This document shows positions 39,077 to 49,177 of a stretch of DNA of 64,000 bases, piece by piece. The notes below the pieces were generated by a model. The model was given only the letters and a program-made list of their open reading frames with translations, was not told the DNA's origin and did no database searches. This stretch comes from Mammaliicoccus sp. Dog046 (lineage in GTDB: Bacteria; Bacillota; Bacilli; Staphylococcales; Staphylococcaceae): assembly GCF_034039665.1 (NCBI RefSeq), contig NZ_CP120131.1:1536446-1600445 (forward strand), in the 5' to 3' direction. Position 1 is the stretch's first letter; each line of letters starts with the position of its first letter. The position numbers and the translations under genes were made by a program.

Positions 39077-40480
39077 TTATAAAATAAACGCACTTAAATC
39101 TTTATTTGTAGCGATTGATTCTAATTTTTGATTTACATATTCAGGTGTAATATCCACAACTGCATTTGGCATATTTGATGCTTCGAAAGAAAGGTCTTCT
39201 AGCATTTTCTCAAGAATAGTATGCAGTCGTCTTGCACCAATATTATCTGTTTCTTGGTTTACTTGGAATGCAATTTCAGCCAATCTGTTAATTGCTTCAT
39301 CTGTAAAGTTAATCGTCACCATTTCAGTTTCTAGCAATGCTTTATATTGATCTAATAACGATTGTTTTGGTTCTTTTAATATTTTTACGAAGTCATCAGT
39401 TGTCAAACTGTCTAATTCTACACGAATTGGGAATCTACCTTGAAGTTCAGGTATCAAATCGCTTGGTTTTGACATGTGGAATGCACCTGCACCAATAAAC
39501 AATATATGTTCAGTATTGATTGAACCATATTTCGTTTGTACGACACTACCTTCTACGATTGGTAGAATATCTCGTTGTACACCTTGACGTGATACATCTT
39601 GACCACCGTTGCTATTACTTACCGCGATTTTATCAATTTCATCAATGAATACCATACCCATTTGTTCTGTTAATTGAATAGCTTCTTCATTCACAGATTC
39701 TTGGTCGATTAATTCATTAGCGATTTCATCAGTTAGAATTTTTCTTGCAGTCTTCACTGGTAATTGACGCTCGATTTTTTTCTTCGGCATCATTTGGCTA
39801 AGCATATCTTGCATCTGTGGATTGTTATCCATACCCATCATACCAAGTGATTGTTGTTCTTGTTCAACTTTGATTTTGACAATTTCTTCTTCAAGTTCGC
39901 CTTTTAACAATTGTTGTTTAATATCTTCTCGCTTCGTTTTAACTTCTTCAGTCGGTGCTTCTTCCACTTCATCTTGCTGATTAAAGTTAGGGAATTGACC
40001 ACCAAATAATGATTCAAGCGGGTTATTACTGTTACTTTGTGCTTTCTTCTTCATACTTGGCACAAGTAATTTAACAAGTTTCTCATTCGCTTTTTGAACA
40101 GCATCGTCATAAACTTCTTTTTTCTTTTCTTCTTTAACAATTCTACGCCCAACTTCAACTAAATCACGAATCATACTTTCAACGTCTCGGCCAACATATC
40201 CAACTTCTGTGAATTTTGTTGCTTCAACTTTAACAAATGGTGCACCAACTAATTTTGCCATTCTTCTAGCAATTTCAGTTTTACCTACACCTGTTGGACC
40301 AATCATGAGTATATTCTTTGGAATAATTTCGTTTCTCAGTTGTTCATCTAATAAACTTCTTCTATATCTATTTCTCAATGCAATTGCGACTTTACGTTTC
40401 GCATCTTGTTGACCAATAATGTGATCGTTTAATCGATCAACAATATCGTGCGGTGTCATTTTTAATTGATTGTTTGACAA
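39077..40480 (-). CDS. hslU: HslU (ClpY), ATPase of the HslUV protease
   Basis: 467 residues. AAA+ unfoldase that feeds HslV. Walker [14 protein letters not shown] (about 60-72), Walker [12 protein letters not shown], an I domain (about 110-245, charged, Met/Gln-rich) and sensor 2 near [17 protein letters not shown]-terminal residues AFIL insert into HslV. 14 bp downstream of hslV. Confidence 0.96.
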   Translation of the reverse strand: MSNNQLKMTPHDIVDRLNDHIIGQQDAKRKVAIALRNRYRRSLLDEQLRNEIIPKNILMIGPTGVGKTEIARRMAKLVGAPFVKVEATKFTEVGYVGRDVESMIRDLVEVGRRIVKEEKKKEVYDDAVQKANEKLVKLLVPSMKKKAQSNSNNPLESLFGGQFPNFNQQDEVEEAPTEEVKTKREDIKQQLLKGELEEEIVKIKVEQEQQSLGMMGMDNNPQMQDMLSQMMPKKKIERQLPVKTARKILTDEIANELIDQESVNEEAIQLTEQMGMVFIDEIDKIAVSNSNGGQDVSRQGVQRDILPIVEGSVVQTKYGSINTEHILFIGAGAFHMSKPSDLIPELQGRFPIRVELDSLTTDDFVKILKEPKQSLLDQYKALLETEMVTINFTDEAINRLAEIAFQVNQETDNIGARRLHTILEKMLEDLSFEASNMPNAVVDITPEYVNQKLESIATNKDLSAFIL

Positions 40481-40494
40481 CCTAAACCCTCCAT

Positions 40495-41037
40495 TTATAA
40501 TTCTTCTACTTTAATTTCATGATTTGTAAACACACAAATATCTGCAGCAGTATTTAATGAAGCTTCAGCAATCTCTTTCGCTGATAAATGTGGTGCATAT
40601 GATTTCAATGCTCTCCCAGCACTCAATGCATAGTTTCCACCTGAACCAATTGCTATAATGCCATCGTCTGGTTCGATTACTTCACCTGTTCCACTAACGA
40701 CAAGTAAATCCGTTTCATTCATCACGATCAACATTGCTTCAAGTTGGCGTAACATTTTGTCTCCACGCCATTCTTGTGCAAGCTCCACAGCAGCTCTGGT
40801 TAAGTTCCCACTGTATTCTTGTAACTTCACTTCGAATTTTTCAAATAACGTGAACGCATCTGCCACACTTCCAGCAAATCCAGCGACAACTTTATCATGA
40901 TAAAGGCGTCTTACCTTTCTCGCTGTTTGTTTCATAATGACTTGTTCACCTAAAGTTACTTGGCCATCACCTGCCATTGCAGAATGTCCATTATGTCTAA
41001 TTGCAAATATTGTAGTTGCATGTAATGATGAGCTCAT
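40495..41037 (-). CDS. hslV: HslV (ClpQ), peptidase of the HslUV protease
   Basis: 180 residues, proteasome-beta-like fold. [20 protein letters not shown] places the conserved TT nucleophile region after a seven-residue leader, as in S. aureus. [22 protein letters not shown] and [16 protein letters not shown] are conserved. Whether the first Ser/Thr is exposed by processing cannot be told from the sequence. 13 bp after xerC. Confidence 0.96.
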   Translation of the reverse strand: MSSSLHATTIFAIRHNGHSAMAGDGQVTLGEQVIMKQTARKVRRLYHDKVVAGFAGSVADAFTLFEKFEVKLQEYSGNLTRAAVELAQEWRGDKMLRQLEAMLIVMNETDLLVVSGTGEVIEPDDGIIAIGSGGNYALSAGRALKSYAPHLSAKEIAEASLNTAADICVFTNHEIKVEEL

Positions 41038-41050
41038 TCTTCATTCTCCT

Positions 41051-41932
41051 TTATGCACGAGGATGTGCAGATAAATAAACTTTTCTTAATTGATCTTTCG
41101 TCACATGTGTATATTGACTTGTTGTCGATAAACTCTCATGTCCTAATAAACTTTGAACACTTCTCATATCGGCACCTTGATTTAACAAATGTGTTGCAAA
41201 AGTATGTCGCAATTTATGCGGGTGAATATGATACACACCTTGTGTGCGTTTCACAATTTCATTTAGTGCATAGCGTACACCACGTTCTGTTAGTGGCTGA
41301 CCTCTCATATTCACAATCAGATATTCATGATCTAATTTAAATTGATTTCGGAACGATTCTAAATAATCTGTTATCGCACTTTGACAATATTCACCGAAAG
41401 GAACAATTCTTTCTTTGCTACCTTTACCAAGTACTTTTACAAAAGAGTAATTCAAATCGATATCTGTTAATTTAATATGAACAAGTTCCGATACACGAAT
41501 ACCAGTCGCATATAAAATTTCTAAGATGACACGGTCACGAATATTCGTGTTCTTACCATCATTCAAAGTTTGAAATAATTTTTCTATCTCTTCTTCATAA
41601 AAGAAACTAGGTAAATGATGTTCTTTTTTAGGATGGACGAGTTGAATAAAGGGATTTTGTATCTTACTGTCTATACTCATCCAATATTGATATAAAGATC
41701 GTAATGTTGAAATTTTGCGTGATACGCTAGTACGTTTATGGCCCTTATCATATAAAAACGCAAGATATCTCCTTGCATCTTTATATTCAAATGACTCAAT
41801 AGAAATATGTTCTGCTTCTAAAAACGCATTAAATTCATGTAAATCAAGTTGATAAGCATTTAATGTATGGTCAGAAAATTGTTTCTCATAAGTTAGCATA
41901 TCTACAAATTGTTGCTCAATATCGTACATCAT
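41051..41932 (-). CDS. xerC: Tyrosine recombinase XerC
   Basis: 293 residues. Resolves chromosome dimers at dif with XerD. Core-binding SAM-like N-terminal domain (about 1-90), then catalytic Arg in [13 protein letters not shown], Lys in [34 protein letters not shown] and the nucleophile Tyr in TSQYTHV. All catalytic residues are present. Start is an ATG (two tandem, plus a GTG just before) following AGGAGG. First gene of the hslVU-codY cluster, downstream of trmFO. Confidence 0.95.
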   Translation of the reverse strand: MMYDIEQQFVDMLTYEKQFSDHTLNAYQLDLHEFNAFLEAEHISIESFEYKDARRYLAFLYDKGHKRTSVSRKISTLRSLYQYWMSIDSKIQNPFIQLVHPKKEHHLPSFFYEEEIEKLFQTLNDGKNTNIRDRVILEILYATGIRVSELVHIKLTDIDLNYSFVKVLGKGSKERIVPFGEYCQSAITDYLESFRNQFKLDHEYLIVNMRGQPLTERGVRYALNEIVKRTQGVYHIHPHKLRHTFATHLLNQGADMRSVQSLLGHESLSTTSQYTHVTKDQLRKVYLSAHPRA

Positions 41933-41994
41933 CACATACGCCTCCTGATTTATCTGAATTGTATCACAATTAACTTAATTCTGAAAATTTTTCA

Positions 41995-43299
41995 CTATAG
42001 CATCACTTTAAACGAATCTAAGTGCTTAAGCGCACGATTAGCTAAAGTTTCATATCTTTCCATTTTATCTTTAATACGTTTTTCAAGCGTTGGTAACAAT
42101 CCAAAGTTTGCATTCATTGGTTGGAAGTTCTTATTATTATTCGCATGCGTAATGTAATAAGCCATGCTACCAATAATTGTTTCTCTCGGGAAAATGATTG
42201 GCTCAAGTCCTTCAATAAGTTTACTTGCATTGATACCCGCTATTAATCCACTTGCTGCACTTTCAACATAACCTTCAACACCCGTCATTTGACCAGCAAA
42301 GAATAAATCTTCGCGAGATTTTAATTGGTACGTCTCTTTTAAAGCATTTGGTGAATTAATAAATGTATTTCTGTGCATAACACCGTAACGAACAATGTCC
42401 ACGTTTTCTAATCCAGGAATCAATGAAATAATTTCTTTTTGAGCGCCCCATTTCAAATGTGTTTGGAACCCAACAATATTATATAAAGTACCTGCCGCAT
42501 CATCTTGTCTTAATTGGACAACTGCGTATGGTCTTTTTCCTGTTTTAGGATCTTCTAATCCAACAGGTTTCATTGGACCAAACAATAATGTTTTCTTCCC
42601 ACGTTCAGCCATCACTTCAAACGGCATACAACCTTCAAAGTAAATTTCTTTTTCAAATTCTTTTAAAGGAACTACTTCAGCGTTGATTAATGCATCATAG
42701 AATACATTAAACTCTTCTTCAGTCATCGGACAGTTTAAGTAAGCCGCTTCGCCTTTATCATAACGAGATTTCAAATATACTTTATCCATATCGATTGATT
42801 CTTTTTCAATAATTGGTGCTGCTGCATCATAGAAATATAATTGCTCTTCACCTGTTATATCCATAATTTGCTTAGTTAAACCTTCAGTTGTTAAAGGACC
42901 CGTTGCAACGATTGTTGGACCTTCAGGTATTTGAGTGATTTCTTCATTTTTCACAGTTATATTCGGATGATTTTTTAATGTATCAGTAATATATCCCGCA
43001 AAATCATGTCTATCTACTGCTAATGCACCACCTGCTGGTACACGTGCTTGATCAGCTGCTTTAATAATTAATGAATCTAGTTGTCTCATTTCCTCTTTAA
43101 GAACACCTACTGCATTTGTAAGTTGGTTACCTCTTAAAGAATTTGAACAAACTAGTTCAGCAAATTTATCTGTATGATGTGCTGGTGTTTGTTTTACCGG
43201 TCTCATCTCATATAAATTTACTTGTATACCTCTTTTTGCGATTTGATATGCTGCCTCAGACCCCGCTAAGCCAGCACCTATAACATTAATTGAAGTCAT
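41995..43299 (-). CDS. trmFO: TrmFO, folate/FAD-dependent tRNA-U54 methyltransferase
   Basis: 434 residues. Makes ribothymidine-54 in tRNA using methylenetetrahydrofolate. FAD-binding Rossmann motif [18 protein letters not shown] at the N-terminus, [17 protein letters not shown] (about residues 48-64), and the [18 protein letters not shown] GidA-like signature near 330. Between topA and xerC, the conserved place. Confidence 0.96.
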   Translation of the reverse strand: MTSINVIGAGLAGSEAAYQIAKRGIQVNLYEMRPVKQTPAHHTDKFAELVCSNSLRGNQLTNAVGVLKEEMRQLDSLIIKAADQARVPAGGALAVDRHDFAGYITDTLKNHPNITVKNEEITQIPEGPTIVATGPLTTEGLTKQIMDITGEEQLYFYDAAAPIIEKESIDMDKVYLKSRYDKGEAAYLNCPMTEEEFNVFYDALINAEVVPLKEFEKEIYFEGCMPFEVMAERGKKTLLFGPMKPVGLEDPKTGKRPYAVVQLRQDDAAGTLYNIVGFQTHLKWGAQKEIISLIPGLENVDIVRYGVMHRNTFINSPNALKETYQLKSREDLFFAGQMTGVEGYVESAASGLIAGINASKLIEGLEPIIFPRETIIGSMAYYITHANNNKNFQPMNANFGLLPTLEKRIKDKMERYETLANRALKHLDSFKVML

Positions 43300-43440
43300 A
43301 TTAAAATGGCCTCCTCGACTTTTCTATTTTTTCTCCATATTGAATTGTATAACAAATCTGAATTTAAGCAAATAAAATAACTGCAATTATCAAAAAAAAT
43401 TAACAATTCTTTACATTTTATTCTTTAAACTCAAAAAAAC

Positions 43441-43488
43441 AAGGGAGCTGACCGAAATCTAGAACCTAGATTTCATTGTCTCGCCCCC
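43441..43488 (-). terminator. Terminator after topA
   Basis: Inner perfect stem GAAATCTAG/CTAGATTTC with outer pairing of the GGGGGCGAGACA and GGTCAGCTCCC flanks, followed on the minus strand by TTGTTTTTTTGAG. It separates topA from trmFO; the remainder of the 200-bp gap is AT-rich without other signals. Confidence 0.8.
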
Positions 43489-43499
43489 TAGTTGGGTAT

Positions 43500-45572
43500 C
43501 TACTTTTGTTCTTGTTCTTTATAGTCACAATTTGGACATATAACTTGTGCTGATTTACCTTTTTTACGTTCCACTAATACAGTTTCACATTTTGGACACG
43601 CACGATCTAACGGTTTATCCCATGAAGTATAATCACATTCTGGATATTTCGAACAACCGTAGAATATTCTATTCTTTTTAGACTTACGTTCTACTACGTC
43701 ACCTTCGTGACATTTCGGACATTTAACGCCTATTGTTTTAATAATTGCTTTCGTGTTACGGCAATCTGGGAAATTTGAACAAGCCATAAACTTACCGTAT
43801 CTACCCATTTTGAATACCATTGGAGATCCGCATAACTCACAGTCTTCTCCAGCTGGTTCATCTTTAATTTCTATTTTTTCCATTTCTTCTTCTGCTCTTG
43901 CAACATCAATCTTAAAGTTCTCGTAGAACATTTCGATTACTTTTTTCCATTCAATTTCACCATCGGCTACTTTATCTAATAATGTTTCCATATTCACTGT
44001 GAAATCAACATCAATAATTTCTGGGAAGTAATCTTTAACTGATTCATGTACGATTACACCTAATTCAGTAGGTATAAATCGTTTTTGATCTAATTTTACA
44101 TAGTTACGTTTTTGAATTGTATCTATTGTTGGCGCATATGTTGATGGTCTACCAATTTTCAATTCTTCAAGTGTTTTCACTAATCGCGCCTCAGTATATC
44201 GTGGTGGCGGTTGAGTGAAATGTTGTTTAGGATCAATTTTTTCTGCTGTAACCATGTCACCTTTTTCTAATGGAGGTAATTTACCCTCTTTCTCTTCATC
44301 AGTGTCATCTTTAGCTTCAACATAAACTTTCATGAATCCTTTAAATTTGATTGTTTGACCATTCGCTCTAAATTTCAAATCGCCTTGTGTAATGTCTGCT
44401 GCAACTGTATCTGCAATCGCAGGAGCCATTTGACTAGCCATAAATCGTTCCCAAATCAATTTATACAATCTATGTTGGTCACGTGATAAATATGCTTTCA
44501 TTTGATCCGGTGTACGTTGCACACTTGTTGGTCTAACCGCTTCATGTGCATCTTGAGCCCCTTGTTTACCACTTGCTGCTTTCGCCTTTGATAAGTACTC
44601 TTTACCGTATTGTTCTTCGATAAACGTTGCTGCTTCAGCTTTCGCACTGTCAGCAATACGTGTAGAGTCTGTTCTCATATAAGTGATTAAACCGACTGTA
44701 CCTTGTCTTTTTAAATCGATACCTTCATATAATTGCTGTGCAAGCATCATCGTTTTTCTAGCTTTGAAATTTAATTTACGTGACGCTTCTTGTTGTAACG
44801 AAGACGTTGTAAATGATTTTGCAGGATATCTAAGTTTTTCTTTTTTCGTTACTTGAGTAACTTCAAACTTATCTCCATCTAATTGTGTTGTTATTTTTTT
44901 AACATCATTTTCTGTTTTAAGTTTAACTGGTTTACTCTTTTCATGAAGGAATTTTGCATTAAACGTTTTCGTTTTGTGTTTAAATAATCCTTCAATTGTC
45001 CAGTATTCTTCAGGATTAAAGTTATTGATTTCATTTTCGCGGTCAATAACTAATCTTAAAGCTACAGATTGAACACGACCTGCTGATAATCCTTTTTTAA
45101 CTTTCTTCCATAATACTGGTGAAATATTATAACCAACTAATCTATCTAGAATACGGCGAGCTTGTTGTGCATCCACTAATTCATGTTCAATTTCTCTCGG
45201 ATGTTTAAAACTCTCTTTAACCGCATCTTTAGTAATTTCATTAAATACTACTCGTGATTTTTTATTTTCATCTATATCTAATATATGTGCTAAATGCCAT
45301 GCAATTGCTTCACCTTCACGGTCCGGGTCACTCGCGAGATAAACGTTTTTTGCTTTTTTTGCATAACGTTTTAAATCTTTAACGACTGGTCCTTTTCCTC
45401 TGATCGTTATATATCTAGGTTCATAATTATTTTCTACATCAACGCCCATTTGACTACGCGGTAAATCTCTCACATGTCCCATAGATGCAACGACTTTAAA
45501 TTTTTTTCCTAAATATTTTTCAATGGTTTTAGCTTTTGCAGGCGATTCGACTATGACAAGATTTTCTGCCAA
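43500..45572 (-). CDS. topA: DNA topoisomerase I
   Basis: 690 residues. Type IA enzyme relaxing negative supercoils. TOPRIM motif [18 protein letters not shown] at the N-terminus and [14 protein letters not shown]. The active-site Tyr lies in [15 protein letters not shown] (about residue 296). Three C-terminal zinc-ribbon-like units follow (CELC...CSNFPDC, CPKC...CSKYPEC, CPKC...CPNC, about residues 575-685). Downstream of dprA. Confidence 0.97.
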   Translation of the reverse strand: MAENLVIVESPAKAKTIEKYLGKKFKVVASMGHVRDLPRSQMGVDVENNYEPRYITIRGKGPVVKDLKRYAKKAKNVYLASDPDREGEAIAWHLAHILDIDENKKSRVVFNEITKDAVKESFKHPREIEHELVDAQQARRILDRLVGYNISPVLWKKVKKGLSAGRVQSVALRLVIDRENEINNFNPEEYWTIEGLFKHKTKTFNAKFLHEKSKPVKLKTENDVKKITTQLDGDKFEVTQVTKKEKLRYPAKSFTTSSLQQEASRKLNFKARKTMMLAQQLYEGIDLKRQGTVGLITYMRTDSTRIADSAKAEAATFIEEQYGKEYLSKAKAASGKQGAQDAHEAVRPTSVQRTPDQMKAYLSRDQHRLYKLIWERFMASQMAPAIADTVAADITQGDLKFRANGQTIKFKGFMKVYVEAKDDTDEEKEGKLPPLEKGDMVTAEKIDPKQHFTQPPPRYTEARLVKTLEELKIGRPSTYAPTIDTIQKRNYVKLDQKRFIPTELGVIVHESVKDYFPEIIDVDFTVNMETLLDKVADGEIEWKKVIEMFYENFKIDVARAEEEMEKIEIKDEPAGEDCELCGSPMVFKMGRYGKFMACSNFPDCRNTKAIIKTIGVKCPKCHEGDVVERKSKKNRIFYGCSKYPECDYTSWDKPLDRACPKCETVLVERKKGKSAQVICPNCDYKEQEQK

Positions 45573-45666
45573 AGTAACTCCCCCTTGCTATTCTATTGAT
45601 TACAAGTGTAAATGATAAACTGACAAATTCAGCTTTGTCAATTAAAACATTTTATAAAATTCATTT

Positions 45667-46551
45667 TTAATCATAAAAAACTTTAAAATCTTCAATAATA
45701 TCTTGTGCCTTCTGAACAGCCTTTGCGCCTTCTTGTATCCGCTTATTTACACCTCTACTTAATTCGTTAAAAATAGATCCAGGACAACAATAAACATTTC
45801 TATTTTGATCTAAAGCTTGGTCTACCGTAATAAGTGAACCACTACGATTATTCGCTTCCGTAACGAGAACACCTTGAGATAAACCACTAATAATCCTGTT
45901 TCTTTCAGGGAAACGCCATTTTTGTACTTTAGTAGATGGATAATATTCAGAAACGATAAGATGATGCTTTCTCATCCATTCATTTATATATCTTGTAGCA
46001 TTAGGATAATGATAATCTAATCCAAAGGCAGCAACGCCAATTGTATGTCCACCATTTTCAATTGCTTTAAGATGTGCAAAATAATCAGCCCCCTTTGCCA
46101 TACCAGACACAATAGTAATTTGTGCATCGACTAACTCAGGAATTAAAGCATTACAAATTTGTTCAGTATAAGTTGTAGCATTTCGTGCACCAACTATAGC
46201 TAATTTCTTCTTATTATTTAATAAAGAAATATCACCTTTACAGAATAATAAGAAAGGATAATCATAAATCTCCTTTAATAACTTAGGATATATTACGTCA
46301 TCGCTAAATACAAGTTGGATATTCCTATCACGTATTTCATTTTTAATATATAAAATGTCACTATTAAGAAAATGATGATATTTATCCATAGTTAAATTGT
46401 ATTTTAAACCGAACCTATAAATGAATTCCGAAAATTCATTTTGAAAAGAAAGAAATTTAAGTTCATGATCGAAGTTCGACATTTTATGTATATGATTCGT
46501 CGAGAAGCCAGAATAAATTAACCTTAAAACCGTTTGCTGATATTGGTTCAT
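45667..46551 (-). CDS. dprA: DNA-processing protein DprA (Smf)
   Basis: 294 residues. Binds single-stranded DNA during transformation and loads RecA. The Rossmann-like core is intact: KLAIVGARNATTYTEQICNA (about 116-135), SGMAKGADYFAHLKAIENGG, FPERNRIISGLSQGVLVTEA and SGSLITVDQALDQNRNVYCCPG. No C-terminal winged helix, as in other staphylococci. Usual neighbour topA downstream. Upstream are hairpin repeats and a NERD-domain gene instead of the lytN/fmhC genes I recall in S. aureus. Confidence 0.94.
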   Translation of the reverse strand: MNQYQQTVLRLIYSGFSTNHIHKMSNFDHELKFLSFQNEFSEFIYRFGLKYNLTMDKYHHFLNSDILYIKNEIRDRNIQLVFSDDVIYPKLLKEIYDYPFLLFCKGDISLLNNKKKLAIVGARNATTYTEQICNALIPELVDAQITIVSGMAKGADYFAHLKAIENGGHTIGVAAFGLDYHYPNATRYINEWMRKHHLIVSEYYPSTKVQKWRFPERNRIISGLSQGVLVTEANNRSGSLITVDQALDQNRNVYCCPGSIFNELSRGVNKRIQEGAKAVQKAQDIIEDFKVFYD

Positions 46552-46597
46552 ATAAGCAGCAACTCCTTTACGTATATTTAATTGTGGTAAAAATTTT

Positions 46598-46755
46598 TTA
46601 GTGGGATTGTTTGTGGTAGTTGTCCGTTAGGATTTTCATAATATCTTGAGTTTTCACTCTGTTTTAGTGCTAGTGCTTACTCTAACGAGATTGTTTTCAC
46701 TTTCTATCACGTTAGATTTTTTAACGGGATTGTTTCCTTGAACAATCTCGTTAAA
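46598..46755. repeat. Left cluster of 34-nt palindromic hairpins
   Basis: Two clear copies start at 46682 (CTAACGAGAT, loop TGTTTTCACTTTCT, ATCACGTTAG, one mismatch) and 46721 (TTAACGGGAT, loop TGTTTCCTTGAACA, ATCTCGTTAA). A decayed copy lies at 46598-46630. The start-to-start distance of 39 bp recurs in the cluster on the other side of the NERD gene. The sequence between copies also matches the other cluster (GAGTTTTCAC, GTTTTAG). This fills most of the 217-bp gap between dprA and the NERD gene. Confidence 0.9.
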
Positions 46756-46768
46756 ATTACTAGATACC

Positions 46769-47710
46769 TCAATTCTTTATATTCCAATATAAATTGCCCA
46801 AACTTTGTAATTGCTCATCAGAAAGGTTTAAATAATACTTTTTGTATCTTTCCCCAGTAGAACTTAAATTTTGATTACATATTTTTTTAACTGTAAATAT
46901 ATTTTTAGCTTCACACCAATCTACAGCTTCATCAATTGTAAAACCAGATTCACCATTTATTATGGCAAGCTCCAATATATTAAAACGATACAGTTCGTCT
47001 CTTTTTATTGTTTTATTACAATTTTGACATATCGAAAATTTCTTAAATTTTTCAAATATTATAGTATGAATACTTTTACAGTTAGGACATTTTAAACCTT
47101 TGTTTATTTTCGAAAAATCTACTTTATCAATTGATTTATATTTATGTGAAAATGGTGTTTGTAATTGACATATTTGTTGGAGTAATTGTTGGTCTGTAGC
47201 AATTTGATAGGACTGAAATAGTTTGGGGAATTTATAGAATTCTGATCTTAATAGTACTTTAGATCGATGTGGAATAGTTGTTCTTGCAGAGAAAGTTTCA
47301 TTCGGAAATATGAGGTATTCATTGATTGGAATTTTAATATTATTTGAGTAGAGAATTTGATTGAGTGTGTTCTTAGTGGTATCCATTTGTATAAAGGGGG
47401 ATGGGTATTGGTGATTGTACGCATTTTTCATACAAGTTTCATAAATTTCAAAATCACCAAAATAATTTTTTACTTCTAAAATACTGAGTTGGTTGTTGTG
47501 TACAACGAGGAAATCAATTTGAATTTGTTTATGTGCAACAAATTCTAAGTCATGCCTGTATATGATTTGGTTTGATAAATTCAACATTTGATCAACTGCT
47601 AATTCACCTTCAAATCCAAGCATTTTGTTTCTCAATTCTAATTGAAAATCGGTCTGTTCAATTCTTGAATCAAGTGCCTTTAAATATAACATGTCTAATT
47701 TGTATTTCAT
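46769..47710 (-). CDS. NERD-domain (nuclease-related) protein with zinc ribbon
   Basis: 313 residues. An N-terminal NERD domain (about 30-150) has LGFEGELAVDQML and QIDFLVVHNNQLSILEVKNY, the D-(X)n-E-X-K nuclease-fold core. A zinc ribbon CPNCKS...CQNCNK lies at about 208-230, and a Lys-rich C-terminal region may form a winged helix. NERD proteins resemble archaeal Holliday-junction resolvase-type nucleases and are presumed to act on DNA; none of this family is well characterised. The gene sits alone with hairpin repeats on both sides, next to dprA. A role in DNA processing or defence is inference only. Confidence 0.82.
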   Translation of the reverse strand: MKYKLDMLYLKALDSRIEQTDFQLELRNKMLGFEGELAVDQMLNLSNQIIYRHDLEFVAHKQIQIDFLVVHNNQLSILEVKNYFGDFEIYETCMKNAYNHQYPSPFIQMDTTKNTLNQILYSNNIKIPINEYLIFPNETFSARTTIPHRSKVLLRSEFYKFPKLFQSYQIATDQQLLQQICQLQTPFSHKYKSIDKVDFSKINKGLKCPNCKSIHTIIFEKFKKFSICQNCNKTIKRDELYRFNILELAIINGESGFTIDEAVDWCEAKNIFTVKKICNQNLSSTGERYKKYYLNLSDEQLQSLGNLYWNIKN

Positions 47711-47813
47711 TTACCTCTCCTATTCATTACATATTTTTGCATTTATTATAATATAAGTATCTAATTTCGTCTATAAAAAATGAAGTAAAATCTTTTGTTT
47801 TAGAATACCTTCT

Positions 47814-48068
47814 CTAACGAGATTGTTTCCTTAAACTATCTCGTTAGAGCTATAATTCTCATGTTTTTTCGAGTTTTCACTTCATTTTAGAGCTAATTTC
47901 GTATCTAACGAGATTGTTTTCACTTTCTATCTCGTTAGATTTTTTAACGATATTGTTTCCTTAAACTATCTCGTTAGCGCCATAATTCTCGTGTTTTTTC
48001 ATGATTTTACTGCGTTTTAAAGCTGCTTCATACTTTAACGGGATTGTTTCCTTAAACTATCTCGTTAG
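47814..48068. repeat. Right cluster of four 34-nt palindromic hairpins
   Basis: Copies start at 47814, 47905, 47944 and 48035. Consensus: CTAACGAGAT, 14-nt loop (TGTTTCCTTAAACT in three, TGTTTTCACTTTCT in one), ATCTCGTTAG. Start-to-start distances are 91, 39 and 91 bp. Stem changes (TTAACGATAT, TTAACGGGAT) mostly preserve pairing by wobble. The 57-bp spacers are also related to each other (ATAATTCTC-TGTTTTTTC...TTTTA-AGCT). With the terminator hairpins this fills the 541-bp gap between the NERD gene and sucD. Confidence 0.92.
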
Positions 48069-48133
48069 CACAATATTCACACCTATTTCATACTTGATCT
48101 ACACTTCTAATCAATTTTTGTAGATCATGCGCA

Positions 48134-48173
48134 TAAAAAAACGCCGACAAAGTCATAGACTTGTCGGCATTTT
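48134..48173. terminator. Bidirectional terminator downstream of sucD
   Basis: GCCGACAA/TTGTCGGC stem with an asymmetric inner part. The minus strand continues into CGTTTTTTTATG and the plus strand into ATTTTAAAT. It closes the sucCD operon. The stem sequence is nearly identical to the rbfA terminator at 12042-12083. Confidence 0.85.
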
Positions 48174-48191
48174 AAATATATTTACAGAACG

Positions 48192-48239
48192 TCAAATAAG
48201 CACAGTGTAAAAACTAATTTATCCACTGCACTTATTTGA
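48192..48239 (-). terminator. First hairpin after sucD
   Basis: Stem TCAAATAAGTGCAGTG against CACTGTGCTTATTTGA (wobble pairs only) with a 16-nt loop, 12 bp past the sucD stop. No T-run follows, so it may protect the 3' end rather than terminate. Confidence 0.5.
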
Positions 48240-48251
48240 TTTCAATTTAAT

Positions 48252-49160
48252 TTATTTGATTGTTAAACATTTTTCATATAAACCGTCTTCTTTTTTGATA
48301 CGATTTATCAATGTTTCAGCAATAACAGATGGTGTATCTGCTGTTTCTACGCCACAATCATTAAGTGTTTTGATTTTTTCATCTGCAGTACCTTTACCGC
48401 CTGAAATAATCGCACCAGCATGTCCCATACGTTTCCCAGGAGGTGCTGTTTGTCCACCAATGAAACCTACAACAGGTTTAGTCATATTCGCTTTAATCCA
48501 CTCAGCTGCTTCTTCCTCAGCTGTTCCGCCGATTTCACCGATCATAACTACTGCATATGTTTCGTCATCTTCATTGAATGCTTTTAACACATCAATAAAG
48601 TCTGTACCGTTTACAGGGTCTCCACCAATACCAACAGCTGTAGTTTGACCAATACCCGCTTGAGTTAATTGATGTACCGCTTCATAAGTTAATGTACCAG
48701 AACGTGATACAACACCTACATGACCTTCTTTATGAATGTAACCAGGCATAATACCTATTTTACATTCGTCTGCAGTAATGACACCTGGACAGTTTGGTCC
48801 GATTAAGCGTGTTTTCTTACCTTCTAAGTATCGTTTAACTTTAATCATATCAATAACAGGAATGTGTTCAGTGATACAAATAGCTAAATCTAATTCAGCA
48901 TCTGCACATTCAACAATCGCATCTGCTGCGAATGGAGCTGGCACATAGATAACTGATACTGTAGCACCAGTTTCTGCTACTGCTTCTTCTATTGTATTAA
49001 ATACAGGTACGCCTTCAACTACTTGGCCGCCTTTACCAGGTGTAACCCCAGCAACGATTTGTGTACCGTATTCTAGCATTTGTTTCGTATGGAAAAGTGC
49101 TGTTGCACCAGTAATACCTTGAACTAATACTTTTGTGTTTTTGTCGATGTATACACTCAC
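48252..49160 (-). CDS. sucD: Succinyl-CoA synthetase alpha subunit
   Basis: 302 residues. Tricarboxylic-acid-cycle enzyme, partner of SucC. CoA-binding fold [20 protein letters not shown] at the N-terminus; [20 protein letters not shown]; the phosphorylated His lies in [17 protein letters not shown] (about residue 246). 17 bp downstream of sucC. Confidence 0.97.
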   Translation of the reverse strand: MSVYIDKNTKVLVQGITGATALFHTKQMLEYGTQIVAGVTPGKGGQVVEGVPVFNTIEEAVAETGATVSVIYVPAPFAADAIVECADAELDLAICITEHIPVIDMIKVKRYLEGKKTRLIGPNCPGVITADECKIGIMPGYIHKEGHVGVVSRSGTLTYEAVHQLTQAGIGQTTAVGIGGDPVNGTDFIDVLKAFNEDDETYAVVMIGEIGGTAEEEAAEWIKANMTKPVVGFIGGQTAPPGKRMGHAGAIISGGKGTADEKIKTLNDCGVETADTPSVIAETLINRIKKEDGLYEKCLTIK

Positions 49161-49177
49161 GTAACTCTCCGCCTTTC

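Noticed and set aside
40495-41037. Possible loss of the HslV N-terminal nucleophile because residues precede the TT pair
   Set aside because: S. aureus HslV has, as I recall, the same short leader before HATTI, so this is normal for the lineage.
46682-48068. Integron attC sites around the NERD gene (one copy, at 47905, fits RYYYAAC and GTTRRRY)
   Set aside because: Only one copy fits, the hairpins are shorter than attC sites and lack the inner boxes, and there is no integron integrase.
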